64,000 bases of DNA. Origin: Clostridioides difficile_A. Lineage in GTDB: Bacteria > Bacillota > Clostridia > Peptostreptococcales > Peptostreptococcaceae. Made by a program: the position numbers and the translations under genes. Where the stretch lies: positions 2,418,001-2,482,000 of the forward strand of contig OX246690.1 of assembly GCA_945909635.1 (NCBI GenBank), given 5' to 3'. The notes beneath the pieces were generated by a model, which had not been told where the DNA came from, made no database searches, and saw only the letters and a program-made list of their open reading frames with translations. Positions 45,089-54,130 of the stretch are shown piece after piece; positions within the stretch are counted from its first letter, which is position 1; every line of letters begins with the position of its first letter.

Positions 45089-46486
45089 TTAGAATTCAGA
45101 ATTCTTAGGAGTTCTTGGGAAAGGTATAACGTCTCTTATATTAGACATACCTGTCATATACATAATTATTCTTTCAAATCCAAGACCAAATCCAGAGTGA
45201 GTAGCAGTACCAAATTTTCTAAGCTCTAAATACCACCAGTAATCTTCTTCTCTTAATCCCATTTCATGAATTCTATCTAATAAAACGTCTTCTCTTTCTT
45301 CTCTTTGAGAACCCCCAACTATTTCTCCAACACCAGGAACTAATAAATCCATTGCTCTAACAGTTTTACCATCTTCATTCATTCTCATATAGAATGCTTT
45401 TATATCTTTTGGATAATCAGTTACAAATACTGGACAGTTGTATATTTGCTCTGTTATATATCTTTCATGCTCAGTTTGAAGGTCACATCCCCATTCAACT
45501 GGATACTCAAATTCATGACCTGATTCAATTAATAACTCTACTGCTTTAGTGTATGTTATTCTAACAAATTCAGAGTTTACTATCTTATTTAATCTTTCTA
45601 ATAATCCTTTATCTATAAAACTATTAAAGAATTCCATTTCTTCAGGAGCATTTTCTAAAACATAACTTATAACATATTTTATCATATCTTCTGCAAGTTC
45701 CATGTTATCTTCAAGGTCTGCAAAAACTATTTCTGGTTCTATCATCCAGAACTCTGAAGCATGTCTTCCTGTGTAAGAGTTTTCAGCTCTAAATGTAGGT
45801 CCAAAAGTATAAACATTTCTAAAAGAAAGTGCCATTATTTCAGCATTTAATTGTCCACTAACTGTTAAATTTGCTTCTTTTCCAAAGAAATCTTGAGTAT
45901 AGTCTATTTTTCCATCTTCAGTTTTTGGAATATCATTTAAATCCATAGTTGTTATTCTAAACATTTCTCCTGCACCTTCACAGTCACTACCTGTTATGAT
46001 TGGAGAATGTGCATATACAAAGTTTCTTTCTTGGAAAAACTTGTGTATAGCATATGCAGCTATTGATCTTACTCTAAATACAGCTGAGAAAGTATTACTT
46101 CTTGGTCTTAAATGTGCTATTGTTCTTAAGTATTCAAGTGTATGTCTTTTCTTTTGTAGCGGATATGAACTATCTGATTCCCCTTCTACAACTATACTTT
46201 TTGCATGTATCTCTACAGGTTGTTTAGCTCCTTCTGTAGATACCAATTCACCTTCCACAAATATAGATGAGCTTATTGCTAATTTTCCTATTTCTTTAAA
46301 ATTTTCTACTTTCTCATCAAATACTATTTGCATATTCTTAAAAAAGCTTCCATCATTTAACTCTATAAATCCAAAGTTCTTAGATACTCTAGATGTTCTT
46401 ATCCATCCAGCTACTTTTACAGTTTTTCCTATGTACTGCTCTTTGTCTCTGTACAATTCTTTTACTGTTATAAATTCCTTTTGCAT
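45089..46486 (-). CDS. asnS: Asparaginyl-tRNA synthetase
   Basis: 465-residue class II synthetase. Residues 15-105 are the OB-fold anticodon-binding domain (VKVAGWIRTSRVSKNFGFIELNDGS). The catalytic domain carries motif 2 (TFRAENSYTGRHASEFWMIEPE) and motif 3 (GFGLGFERIIMYMTGM). AsnRS is told from AspRS by these motif contexts and length. It charges tRNA-Asn. Transcription is controlled by the T-box leader directly upstream, whose specifier codon AAC agrees. AGGAGG precedes the start. Confidence 0.96.
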   Translation of the reverse strand: MQKEFITVKELYRDKEQYIGKTVKVAGWIRTSRVSKNFGFIELNDGSFFKNMQIVFDEKVENFKEIGKLAISSSIFVEGELVSTEGAKQPVEIHAKSIVVEGESDSSYPLQKKRHTLEYLRTIAHLRPRSNTFSAVFRVRSIAAYAIHKFFQERNFVYAHSPIITGSDCEGAGEMFRITTMDLNDIPKTEDGKIDYTQDFFGKEANLTVSGQLNAEIMALSFRNVYTFGPTFRAENSYTGRHASEFWMIEPEIVFADLEDNMELAEDMIKYVISYVLENAPEEMEFFNSFIDKGLLERLNKIVNSEFVRITYTKAVELLIESGHEFEYPVEWGCDLQTEHERYITEQIYNCPVFVTDYPKDIKAFYMRMNEDGKTVRAMDLLVPGVGEIVGGSQREEREDVLLDRIHEMGLREEDYWWYLELRKFGTATHSGFGLGFERIIMYMTGMSNIRDVIPFPRTPKNSEF

Positions 46487-46539
46487 TTTAAATCCTCCTA
46501 GTATAATTATTATTAATTTCTTATAAATATAATTTCAAT

Positions 46540-46810
46540 AAAAAAAAGCCCTTCATCCCTATATAAAGGGACGAAAGACTATTACTCTCGCGGTACCACC
46601 CTAATTGTCATAAATGACCTCTTAGTTAAGCAATGCTTAAAGCCTATAACGGTGCCTTCCGTCTAAGTCTACTTGCTAAACAAGCTTTCGATTAGAAACT
46701 CCAAGATGTTCTTCAATATAAACCTCGTATTGAGCTCTCACCGTCCTCAACTCGCTAAAACTACATTTTATATCTACTCTTCTCTTCACAGTATTTATCT
46801 TTTATTATTT
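46540..46810 (-). promoter_or_regulatory. T-box riboswitch of asnS
   Basis: On the minus strand the 14-base T-box core AGGGTGGTACCGCG (46602-46589) contains the UGGN that pairs with the tRNA acceptor end. Upstream, stem I carries AGCGAGTTGAGGACGGTGAG and a candidate specifier AAC (46710-46708) in GAAGAACATC. Downstream the terminator stem CTTTCGTCCC/GGGATGAAGG with an eight-T tail ends at 46540. Uncharged tRNA-Asn binding switches terminator to antiterminator (established for the class). Confidence 0.93.
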
Positions 46811-46888
46811 CCGCTAATTAACAAAATTATACCAATTTATAAATTTTTAGTCAATAAATTTATGAAATTGATACTGATTGCTATTTAT

Positions 46889-46954
46889 AAAAAAAGTAGA
46901 GTAGCACATTGTTCATCAAACTAGATATAAGTCTACAAGCCAATACTACTCTAC
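46889..46954 (-). terminator. Terminator of the DUF3787-type gene
   Basis: GTAGAGTAG (46896-46904) and CTACTCTAC (46946-46954) pair, with ATTG/CAAT extending the stem; a seven-T tail follows on the minus strand. Confidence 0.75.
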
Positions 46955-46999
46955 AAAATTACAATAAATACTTATTTTTATCATTGAATCTTACAATTT

Positions 47000-47194
47000 T
47001 TATAACTTACTTCCATTGTCAACCCAATCTTTTGCTTCCTCAACACTATTAAGTGAAGGTATTGAAACTTTACTATGAGGTTTTAATTTTTCAACATCAG
47101 CCCATGCTGCTGTTGACTCATTTCCAACTAAAAGTGGACTTCTAAGTCTTTTATTATCTTTGCCTTTTAATGCTCTTGCTTTCTTATTTTCCAA
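47000..47194 (-). CDS. Small DUF3787-type protein
   Basis: About 64 residues, with the pattern NESTAAWADVEKLKPHSKVSIPS and a C-terminal VEEAKDWVDNGSKL, matching my memory of the clostridial DUF3787 family (function unknown). The probable start is TTG at 47194, with AGAGGTG upstream; the frame also opens at GTG 47203, which overlaps that site. The N-terminus is strongly basic. It ends in its own terminator. Confidence 0.7.
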   Translation of the reverse strand: MENKKARALKGKDNKRLRSPLLVGNESTAAWADVEKLKPHSKVSIPSLNSVEEAKDWVDNGSKL

Positions 47195-47203
47195 AACTAT
47201 CAC

Positions 47204-47601
47204 CTCTATTATTTATTTTGTAATAGTTTTAGCAATTTTTCAAATTAAATTCATAAGTTGAGATTATAATGATTTTTAAATAAATAATATACATTTTTAA
47301 TACCTAATTCATTCCTATTTTTATCCAAAATTTTTATTTCATATTACAAAATATACGACTATCTTTTTATTTTAATATTAATTTTTGGTACTATTTTTTA
47401 ATATAAAAAACATACTAAAAATCTGATTATCCCCTAGAACACAGTACCTATCCGCATATATACAGGACTAACAAAGCCATTTTACTACTAATTTACTACT
47501 ACCGAATGAGCCTTGATACGTTGATAAGTCCTAGAAATGCAAAGATATGGTATTAACACATCAGTATTGTATCAAAAAAAACTAAATATTTTATAGAACA
47601 T
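47204..47601. other. Gene-free stretch at the left edge of the mobile remnant
   Basis: No intact gene. Base composition changes near 47430-47530, from nearly pure A/T to a mixed sequence (around CCCCTAGAACACAGTACC), which I take as the approximate left limit of inserted DNA. Three stop codons in a row (TAGTAGTAA on the minus strand, about 47504) may be the end of a lost gene. Confidence 0.4.
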
Positions 47602-47627
47602 GGAACACGAAAAAAGGTGTTCCTTTT
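47602..47627 (+). terminator. Small hairpin with T-tract before the pseudogene
   Basis: GGAACAC-N8-GTGTTCC followed by TTTTCTA. Probably a terminator belonging to a lost upstream gene, or an attenuator for the Cna-B gene. Confidence 0.45.
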
Positions 47628-47691
47628 CTATTTGCAGGCGTTCTTAATTGAGTGTCTTTTTTCATGCAAAATTACTATGAAAGGAAATACT

Positions 47692-49203
47692 ATGAAAACA
47701 AAATCGAAAAGTATATTAAGAAAATTAACAACCTATATCATGGTTTTAGTAACTGTCTGCGGTACGTTTTTAACAAACCCTACCTCTGTTTCAGCTAGTG
47801 AATTGGTTCTAAACGAACCGACTGAATATAGTTATACAGGAGTAAGCCCACACTTAGGTTATGCAATCACGCACAATCCAATTTATGTTATGAAGATGGA
47901 CGGAAAGAAAGTATTCTGTGTAGAATCTGGAATCTTCACTACGACAGGTGGTGGTTATATTCCAGAGGGTACAACTGTAACCGTTACAGAGGTAACTGCT
48001 CCTAACGGCTATTTCAACAAATGAGAAATCAAGAAAGTTGTTATTAAGCCTAATGAAACAGTCAAAGTTACGTTAAATAACAAAGAACAATTAGGGCAGG
48101 TTCTTCTTGCTAAAACAGGAAAAGAATTTGGTACGACTATGTTCAATCAATACTACTCCTTAAAAGGTGCAGTCTATGGAATCTATAAAGAAGATGGTAC
48201 GAAAGTTACCACCATCACAACAGACGAATACGGAAAAGCTATTTCTTCAAATATTAAGCTAGGAAAATACTATGCTCTTGAAGAAACAGCTCCAGCAGGT
48301 TATGTATTGAATCAAAACAAGATTCCATTTGAGTTAAAATATGCAGGTCAAACCGTAGATACTGCGGTTCAATCTACTACTGTAAAAGAAGTTGTTATCA
48401 CTGGTGGCTTTGACCTTGTGAAGTTTGGAAACTATGACTGGCAAACAACATTAGCTAGTATCTTAAATCCAAAAGAAATCATTGAGAAACAGGTTGTTGA
48501 TACGAATAGCATTGAGAGTTTTGTAGAATCCTTTAGCAAGGAATATTTTTCATGGCAACAGTCGCAAGATTCACAGGACAAACGAATTGAACGTTTGAAG
48601 AATTATCTGACTGAAAACCTACAACAGTTGAATACTGAAATGGTTCGCTCGGATATTCCTACTAGTTCTATTGTCAACAGCTTTCAAGTAAGGAGTGTGA
48701 CACAGAACAATGAAAATGCCTATGATGTACTCTTTTCAGTAGGACAACAGATTTCAGAGGGCGAGAACAAAAAGAATATCGCTTCCACCTATACTGTTAC
48801 TGTCTATGTAGATGAAGTAGGAAATATGGTAATTATTAAGAACCCTACCATTGACATCAAGCCACAAAAGGCAAGCTATGAGCCTGTACTTTCTGATAGT
48901 GACGGAACGGTGGACGCAAATACAACAGAGGAAATTAATAGTTTCTTAGACACATTCTTCAAGCTCTATCCTACTGCAACAGAAAAAGAGCTATCTTACT
49001 ATGTAAGTAATCAAGCACTTGATGTAATTAATAAAGATTATGTATTTGTGGAACTTGTGAATCCTGTTTATACACAAGTTAACAATCAAGTGACCGCTAT
49101 TGTAACAGTGAAATACCTTGATAAGGAAACCAAAGTTACACAGCTTTCTCAGTTTGAGCTTACTTTGCAGAAAAATGACAACTGTAAAATAATAATGGAA
49201 TAG
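47692..49203 (+). pseudogene. Broken fusion of Cna-B surface protein and TcpC
   Basis: The frame starts at ATG 47692 (AAGGAA upstream) with a signal peptide ending near SVSA. It continues with pilin/adhesin-like Cna-B sequence (EVTAPNGYF; YALEETAPAGYVLNQNKIPF), interrupted by TGA at 48022-48024 in the same frame. After about 48430 the protein changes to the C-terminus of the Tn916 conjugation protein TcpC (ESFVESFSKEYFSW; FFKLYPTATEKELSYYV; ELVNPVYTQV), ending at its natural stop. Two unrelated proteins are thus joined by a deletion and the first half carries a nonsense codon. A residual protein from ATG 48139 to 49203 is possible but lacks a signal peptide. Confidence 0.82.
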
Positions 49204-49290
49204 TTTCTATGTAAATATATTTTTACTATCTTACCTAACTAATTGAAAGATGATATAATTTAATCAAATATTTGGTAAGGAGGGATGAAT

Positions 49291-49911
49291 ATGCATTTAA
49301 TTGATTTTATGAATGAAGATATTAAAAAGAAGCTTGTTAAAAAAACGTATAAAAAGAAAGAGACTATTCTTTTTGCTGAGCAAGAAAATGAATATGTAAT
49401 TCTTATGATTGACGGTATTGCAGAAGCATTCATCTTAAATGTGAAAGGAAACATCTCAACTATTCATCTTTATAGAAGTGGTAGTTTTTTTGGAGAAATG
49501 GAACAATTTAATGATGGGAAAAAACCCGTTGAAATTGTCGCTTTCACAGATTGTAATGTATATAAACTTCATAGAGATGATTTTTTAAACTGGTTAAGGG
49601 GAGATTTTGAAGCTACAAAATTTCTGATTCGAGAAATATCTAGTAAATTAGTTGTAAATGCTGAATTAATTGAAGAATTATCATCTTTAAGTGTTAAAGA
49701 ACGACTTCTGAGGTGTATATCCTTACACTATTATAGAAGTGAATTAAATCTGCTTACCAAAAAACAGCTTGCTAGCGAAGTAAACGCTCCAATTAGAAGC
49801 ATTAATCGTGCTATAAATGAATGTGTACAAGAACATCTAATTGCTTATGAAAACAAAAGATTTAGTGTAATTAATCAGCGAGAGGTATTAAAGAATCTTC
49901 CTACAACATAA
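49291..49911 (+). CDS. Crp/Fnr-family regulator (element-borne)
   Basis: About 206 residues: N-terminal cyclic-nucleotide-like fold (YVILMIDGIAEAFI, RSGSFFGEMEQF) and a C-terminal winged HTH (LTKKQLASEVNAPIRSINRAINECVQE). Its recognition helix (APIRSINRAIN) lacks the CRP Arg-Glu pattern, so it should read a different DNA site from the regulator at 29741. ATG 49291 has AGGAGGG six bases upstream; ATG 49285 touches that site. It lies in the mobile remnant and is followed by a strong terminator. Target unknown; the resistance-like cassette downstream is a candidate. Confidence 0.83.
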   Translation: MHLIDFMNEDIKKKLVKKTYKKKETILFAEQENEYVILMIDGIAEAFILNVKGNISTIHLYRSGSFFGEMEQFNDGKKPVEIVAFTDCNVYKLHRDDFLNWLRGDFEATKFLIREISSKLVVNAELIEELSSLSVKERLLRCISLHYYRSELNLLTKKQLASEVNAPIRSINRAINECVQEHLIAYENKRFSVINQREVLKNLPTT

Positions 49912-49921
49912 GTATAATTTC

Positions 49922-49958
49922 AAAAAAGTATTGGATAATAATTATTCAATACTTTTTT
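49922..49958 (+). terminator. Intrinsic terminator after the element-borne Crp gene
   Basis: AAAAAAGTATTG, 13-base loop, CAATACTTTTTT: a 12-base-pair stem with T6 tail. Confidence 0.88.
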
Positions 49959-50066
49959 ATTTCGGGTCAAGTGACCTATTTTTTTTTATTTCTTCATTAT
50001 ATAATACTCCTATGCATAATTATGTTGGATTGATAGCTAATAAAAGAAAGTGAGAGGTGTTATATT

Positions 50067-50849
50067 ATGACTAAAACACAACAGGAAATGATACAAAACG
50101 TATTAGAATTTTCAAAAAGAGATAGTAGGATAATAGGACTTGCAATTAGCGGTTCTTATATCACAAAATCGTTAGATGAATATTCTGATTTGGATTTTCT
50201 GATTGTAGCAGATGATAAATCCTATGAAGAAGTTATCGAAGAGAGATTACTTCTTGTGGAACAGTTTGGAACATTAGTTTCTGCTTTTACTGGCGAACAC
50301 GTTGGAGAACCTCGATTGATAATTTCCCTCTATGATTCCCCTGTTCTTCATGTTGATTTTAAGTTTACAACCTTAGATGGTTTACTAGATAGGGTTGAAG
50401 ATTCAGCTATTCTCTATGAAGAAAACAACTGCATAACAGAAATTTATTCTAAAAAAGAAGCATACTTCCCAACTCCAGACTTACAGTGGATTGAAGATAG
50501 ATTTTGGATTTGGGTTCATTACGCTTGTACTAAGATTGGACGTAGAGAACTATTTGAAACAATTGATTTTTTATCTTTTTTAAGACAATCAGTACTTGCC
50601 CCATTAATACAGCTTCTCTTAGGTAAATTACCTCGTGGAGTTAGAAAAATTGAATTGGACGCACCCCAATATATTGAAGCATTAGAAAAGACGGTTGCTA
50701 CCCATGAATATGAAAGTTGTGTTAATGCATTGCAGGCTACTATCAACCTGTATCTTGAGTTAAGAGAGGAATTATCACAAAGTCCTATTGTCCGAAAGGT
50801 TGAAGCTGAAAGGGTTGCATTACAGTATTTTCAAGATTTAATCAAATAA
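50067..50849 (+). CDS. Nucleotidyltransferase-fold protein (aminoglycoside adenylyltransferase-like)
   Basis: 260 residues. The N-terminal Pol-beta-type nucleotidyltransferase motif is ISGSYITKSLDEYSDLDFLIV (about 27-47), with the GS dipeptide and two metal-binding Asp in DLD. A third acidic residue probably lies in LHVDFKF. The C-terminal half is helical, as in ANT-type drug-modifying enzymes. Close in layout to aminoglycoside or lincosamide nucleotidyltransferases, but I cannot name the substrate. It is first in a plus-strand cassette with two further enzyme-like genes. GAGAGGTG precedes the start. Confidence 0.8.
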   Translation: MTKTQQEMIQNVLEFSKRDSRIIGLAISGSYITKSLDEYSDLDFLIVADDKSYEEVIEERLLLVEQFGTLVSAFTGEHVGEPRLIISLYDSPVLHVDFKFTTLDGLLDRVEDSAILYEENNCITEIYSKKEAYFPTPDLQWIEDRFWIWVHYACTKIGRRELFETIDFLSFLRQSVLAPLIQLLLGKLPRGVRKIELDAPQYIEALEKTVATHEYESCVNALQATINLYLELREELSQSPIVRKVEAERVALQYFQDLIK

Positions 50850-50907
50850 ACCCAAAGTAAAAAAACATTGAATAGTAAATTTGAAAGTAACAGTATGGAG
50901 GATAACT

Positions 50908-51834
50908 ATGAGTGATATTTTAAGTAGAATTACAAATAAAATTGGGGATAAGAATATAGTTGATAAGTTAGCAGCTCTATCAAAATCAGATTTGAACTCA
51001 CTTCTATTAGAAGTGTTTGATAGACAAGCAAATACTTTAACTGCAACTGATATTCTAAAGTCATACCAACTAAATAGATTTACTATCCCTAGCGGTATAG
51101 ATCCAGAAGAAATTCATGCTTTGGAATCAAAATTATTGAGAAAAGCATTCAATATGGATATCAAGACGATTATGCTTTCTCCCTCTGCTCCATTAGGTAG
51201 CTGTAGCGTTTTTGGCTCCGTAGATCAATATAACGTAGTAAGTGCTCTACGAGGGACAGAAACACTTGCAGACCCCTCAAATATGTTGGCAATAATTATT
51301 GCTGATAAATTAAAAAGAAAAGAAGAAAATAATACCATACCTATCCACATGGCTACTACTGCTAGGGCAATAAGAGCACAAAATTTTGTAGGTAAAGGTT
51401 TATATTCACATTTCGGCTTATATTGTATGGTTTCATCTGGTATAGATACAGGGTCTTACACTTGTGAAAAAATGTTGTTAGAAAAGCACTTAAACTATTA
51501 TAAAGATATATTAAGTGAAATAGAAAATGTTCGTTTCTCTATTATTCTACGCAAAAGAAACGGATACAAAGATAATGACGGATTTTTCGACAGAATGGTT
51601 GAAACTATCAAACTTATTTTTCCTAATATAGAGTTATCAATTCATAATGATGATGTTGATAATAATTATTATAAAGGTATCAATTTCAAATTATCGGTCA
51701 AACAAGGAAATGAAACCGTTGAAATGGTTGACGGTGGATTTGTTGACTGGACTTATCAAATGCTTGGAAATAAAAAAGAACGCTGTTTAATAAGTGGTAT
51801 TGGCTTAGAAAGATTTCTTGTAGCTGTTTCATAA
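50908..51834 (+). CDS. Unrecognised protein, possible class II synthetase fold
   Basis: About 308 residues, no family recognised with certainty. The end GIGLERFLVAVS matches motif 3 of class II aminoacyl-tRNA synthetases (GxGxER), and the region TTARAIRAQNFVGKGLYSHFGLYCMVSSG could be the motif 2 strand-loop-strand with its Arg. There is no anticodon-binding or editing domain. The N-terminal 60 residues are helical. Such free-standing synthetase-like proteins often make or attach aminoacyl groups to small molecules (inference). It lies 13 bases before an acetyltransferase gene, so the two are co-translated. GGAGG precedes ATG 50908. Confidence 0.7.
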   Translation: MSDILSRITNKIGDKNIVDKLAALSKSDLNSLLLEVFDRQANTLTATDILKSYQLNRFTIPSGIDPEEIHALESKLLRKAFNMDIKTIMLSPSAPLGSCSVFGSVDQYNVVSALRGTETLADPSNMLAIIIADKLKRKEENNTIPIHMATTARAIRAQNFVGKGLYSHFGLYCMVSSGIDTGSYTCEKMLLEKHLNYYKDILSEIENVRFSIILRKRNGYKDNDGFFDRMVETIKLIFPNIELSIHNDDVDNNYYKGINFKLSVKQGNETVEMVDGGFVDWTYQMLGNKKERCLISGIGLERFLVAVS

Positions 51835-51847
51835 AAGGAGAAGAAAA

Positions 51848-52372
51848 ATGGAACTTATAGAGTGGAATTATGCTTATATTACCGATTTAGTTGAGTTTGC
51901 GAATGATAAAGAAATTGCAAAGAATCTTCGTGACAACTTCCCCCACCCTTATAGGGAGCAAAACGCTAGAGATTTTATTAGTTTTTGTTTGGCAACTCCA
52001 GATGTTAAACAACTTAGCTATGCTATTTTTTATCAAGAAAGGGCTATTGGAAGTATCAGCCTAACATTTGAAGAAGATACCTCTATTAATAAAAATGCTG
52101 AATTAGGTTACTGGCTTGCTAGGAACTATTGGGGCAAAGGGATAGCAACAAATGCAGTAAAAGAAATATGCAAAATTGCCTTTGAAAAATACAACCTTAA
52201 CAAAATTCATGCTAATGTATATTCCTACAATAGAGGGTCAAGTAAAGTATTGGAAAAATGTGGTTTTAAGATTGAAGAATACTGTCACAATTCCATAATA
52301 AAGAATAGAAAAATGCCGATACTCCTTGTAGATACAGGATATATCGACATTTACCAACTTATGAAAAGATAA
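51848..52372 (+). CDS. GNAT-family N-acetyltransferase (RimJ/RimL type)
   Basis: 174-residue GNAT acetyltransferase. The acetyl-CoA-binding motif is ELGYWLARNYWGKGIATNAVKEI (about 97-119), preceded by IGSISLTFEED and followed by KIHANVYSYNRGSSKVLEKCGF, the standard RimJ/RimL pattern. AAAGGAG lies before the start. It closes the element-borne cassette with the nucleotidyltransferase and the possible synthetase-fold protein. It may acetylate a drug, peptide or aminoacyl product of the neighbour; the target is unknown. Confidence 0.85.
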   Translation: MELIEWNYAYITDLVEFANDKEIAKNLRDNFPHPYREQNARDFISFCLATPDVKQLSYAIFYQERAIGSISLTFEEDTSINKNAELGYWLARNYWGKGIATNAVKEICKIAFEKYNLNKIHANVYSYNRGSSKVLEKCGFKIEEYCHNSIIKNRKMPILLVDTGYIDIYQLMKR

Positions 52373-52447
52373 TCAAATTTAATATAAGTTTTTTTTATGA
52401 CAAACTATACAATAAAATTAAACTACTAATTAAAGATACTTTTTTAT

Positions 52448-54121
52448 TTACAAAGTATTTGCTATCTGTTGAATCGTATTTTTTAAATTTAAAATACCAT
52501 ATCCTTGTGATACATTAGGATATGTATATATATCAAGTTTTGTTGCTCCCAATATTAAATATGTTTTCAAAACTTGTGTAAACAGTGATAGCCTTGATAT
52601 ATTTTCTTGTTTTTCTAAGTACTCCATTAATAAAGCTAAAACTCCAGTAACTATAGAGCTACTAACGCCTGTACCTGTTCCTGTATTATATGTTCCATTT
52701 TTGTATGTAGATATTATATCGACACCTGGAGCTACTATATCTGGCTTAATTCCTCTGCCTCTAATTGGCCCTTTTGAAGAACCAATCCACATACTATCAG
52801 TTTTATTATTAAATGTACCAACTGTAATTACATCATCACTAGCTGCATACATAGTTATTGTAGCTACTGAATCAGGGTCCAAAAACCTTGTATCAGGAGC
52901 TATCAAGTTTTTGTTTGGCAAGTATATATCATATCCACCTCCAATTATAAGTTCTGAAGTCAACCTTAAAGTCCATACACCAGGCTTTATGTCTCTTAAT
53001 CTTATCTCCAGATTTTCTTTTCCAGAAGTAATGTATGGATAAATAAATCGCATTGCATAAGTAGTGTTCTCTAAGTTAAATTTTCCTCTATATACATAAA
53101 AGTCTGGTGAATATCTTATATCATGACTAACTTCGCCTGAAGGAGATATTATTTGGGCCCCTATTTTATCTGGACCATTTGTATTTAGAGTTATATCAAG
53201 TGCATAGTCATCCCCATCTTGTATTATCACATCTTGTACTTCACCTACTCTATTAAATATACCAGAATAATGAATATCTGTATTTCCTTGATTTCCTGCA
53301 CCACTCACTACTACCACACCAGCACTACTCAATATATTGAAAGTATCTAATATTGAAGTAGTTGCTACAGCACCAGATTTAACTCCTATAGTCAAATTTA
53401 TTATCAGAGGCTTATTTTCTGTCCTTGCTATATTAGTAACATATGTTATAGCAGCTAGAAAATCTGAAACACTATAATTTATCCTTCCAGCATAATAAGT
53501 ATCTACATATGATTTTAATTTAACCACAACTAGGTCTGATTCTGTAGTAATACCTCTATATTGCGAATTTACTCTTCCATTTCCAGCCAATATACCAGAA
53601 GCTAGAGTTCCAGTACCTATATTATCTTGACTTAAACTCCCATCATTTCTACTTATGGCTCTATTTAACTCACTTCTTGTAAATTCACTTCCAAAAATAA
53701 AACCTTCTGGAGGTGGATTTGTATTTGCTTCTTGGTCCCATAAGCTTAAAACTTTACTACTTCCATCTGCGTTTATAAAATCAGGATGTAAGTAATCTAT
53801 ACCCGAGTCTATAACTGCTAACAAAATTCCTCTTCCTGTTATATCATTATATGGATTTTCATATATATACTCTGTTTCAGCAGCTGCTGTAATAGTTTCT
53901 CCATTATTTACATTATTAGTTATATCAATTAGACTACTCATTGGAGCAGATTCTTCCCACCAAGCAACTTCCATTATATTATTTAAAATAGTTTCATCAA
54001 AATCTATAGGTACATATATTACTGCAAGCTGACTATTTAAAACCATGTACTTATTTATCCCATTTTCTTGAAGAGCAGTTTCTATATCACCTTGATAAAT
54101 TATACAATAAGATTTTTCCAT
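52448..54121 (-). CDS. cspC: CspC germination pseudoprotease
   Basis: 557-residue subtilisin-like pseudoprotease needed for bile-acid-triggered spore germination (established knowledge for C. difficile CspC). The catalytic Asp105 is kept (AVIDSGID), but His is Thr170 (NIGTGTLASG) and Ser is Gly485 (GTGTGVSSS), the known inactivating changes. Gly171 and Gly457, where substitutions cause germination defects, are wild type. A jelly-roll insert (about 300-425) is present. It starts 9 bases after cspBA with AGGAGGGG upstream. Its 3' end lies only 75 bases from the inserted element. Confidence 0.96.
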   Translation of the reverse strand: MEKSYCIIYQGDIETALQENGINKYMVLNSQLAVIYVPIDFDETILNNIMEVAWWEESAPMSSLIDITNNVNNGETITAAAETEYIYENPYNDITGRGILLAVIDSGIDYLHPDFINADGSSKVLSLWDQEANTNPPPEGFIFGSEFTRSELNRAISRNDGSLSQDNIGTGTLASGILAGNGRVNSQYRGITTESDLVVVKLKSYVDTYYAGRINYSVSDFLAAITYVTNIARTENKPLIINLTIGVKSGAVATTSILDTFNILSSAGVVVVSGAGNQGNTDIHYSGIFNRVGEVQDVIIQDGDDYALDITLNTNGPDKIGAQIISPSGEVSHDIRYSPDFYVYRGKFNLENTTYAMRFIYPYITSGKENLEIRLRDIKPGVWTLRLTSELIIGGGYDIYLPNKNLIAPDTRFLDPDSVATITMYAASDDVITVGTFNNKTDSMWIGSSKGPIRGRGIKPDIVAPGVDIISTYKNGTYNTGTGTGVSSSIVTGVLALLMEYLEKQENISRLSLFTQVLKTYLILGATKLDIYTYPNVSQGYGILNLKNTIQQIANTL

Positions 54122-54130
54122 AAACCCCTC

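Larger units (their letters stand above)
47430..52380. mobile_element. Decayed integrated element with Tn916-family sequence
   Basis: This block differs from its surroundings: plus-strand genes among minus-strand ones, higher GC, and a broken gene containing a Tn916 TcpC (Orf13) C-terminus fused to a Cna-B surface protein. No integrase, excisionase, relaxase or tetM is present, so the element cannot move on its own. Limits are approximate: the left edge is set by composition, the right by the end of the GNAT gene. A shared TTTAATATAA near both edges is too AT-rich to count as a target duplication. Confidence 0.65.

Noticed and set aside
45996..46526. 176-codon plus-strand frame opposite the 5' end of asnS
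   Set aside because: Shadow of the asnS reading frame; composition and lack of ribosome site argue against a gene.
46673..46924. Plus-strand frame over the asnS leader
   Set aside because: The region is explained by the T-box riboswitch on the minus strand.
47398..52387. TTTAATATAA at both edges of the inserted block as target-site duplication
   Set aside because: Ten A/T-only bases recur by chance in this genome, and their position relative to the element ends is not exact.
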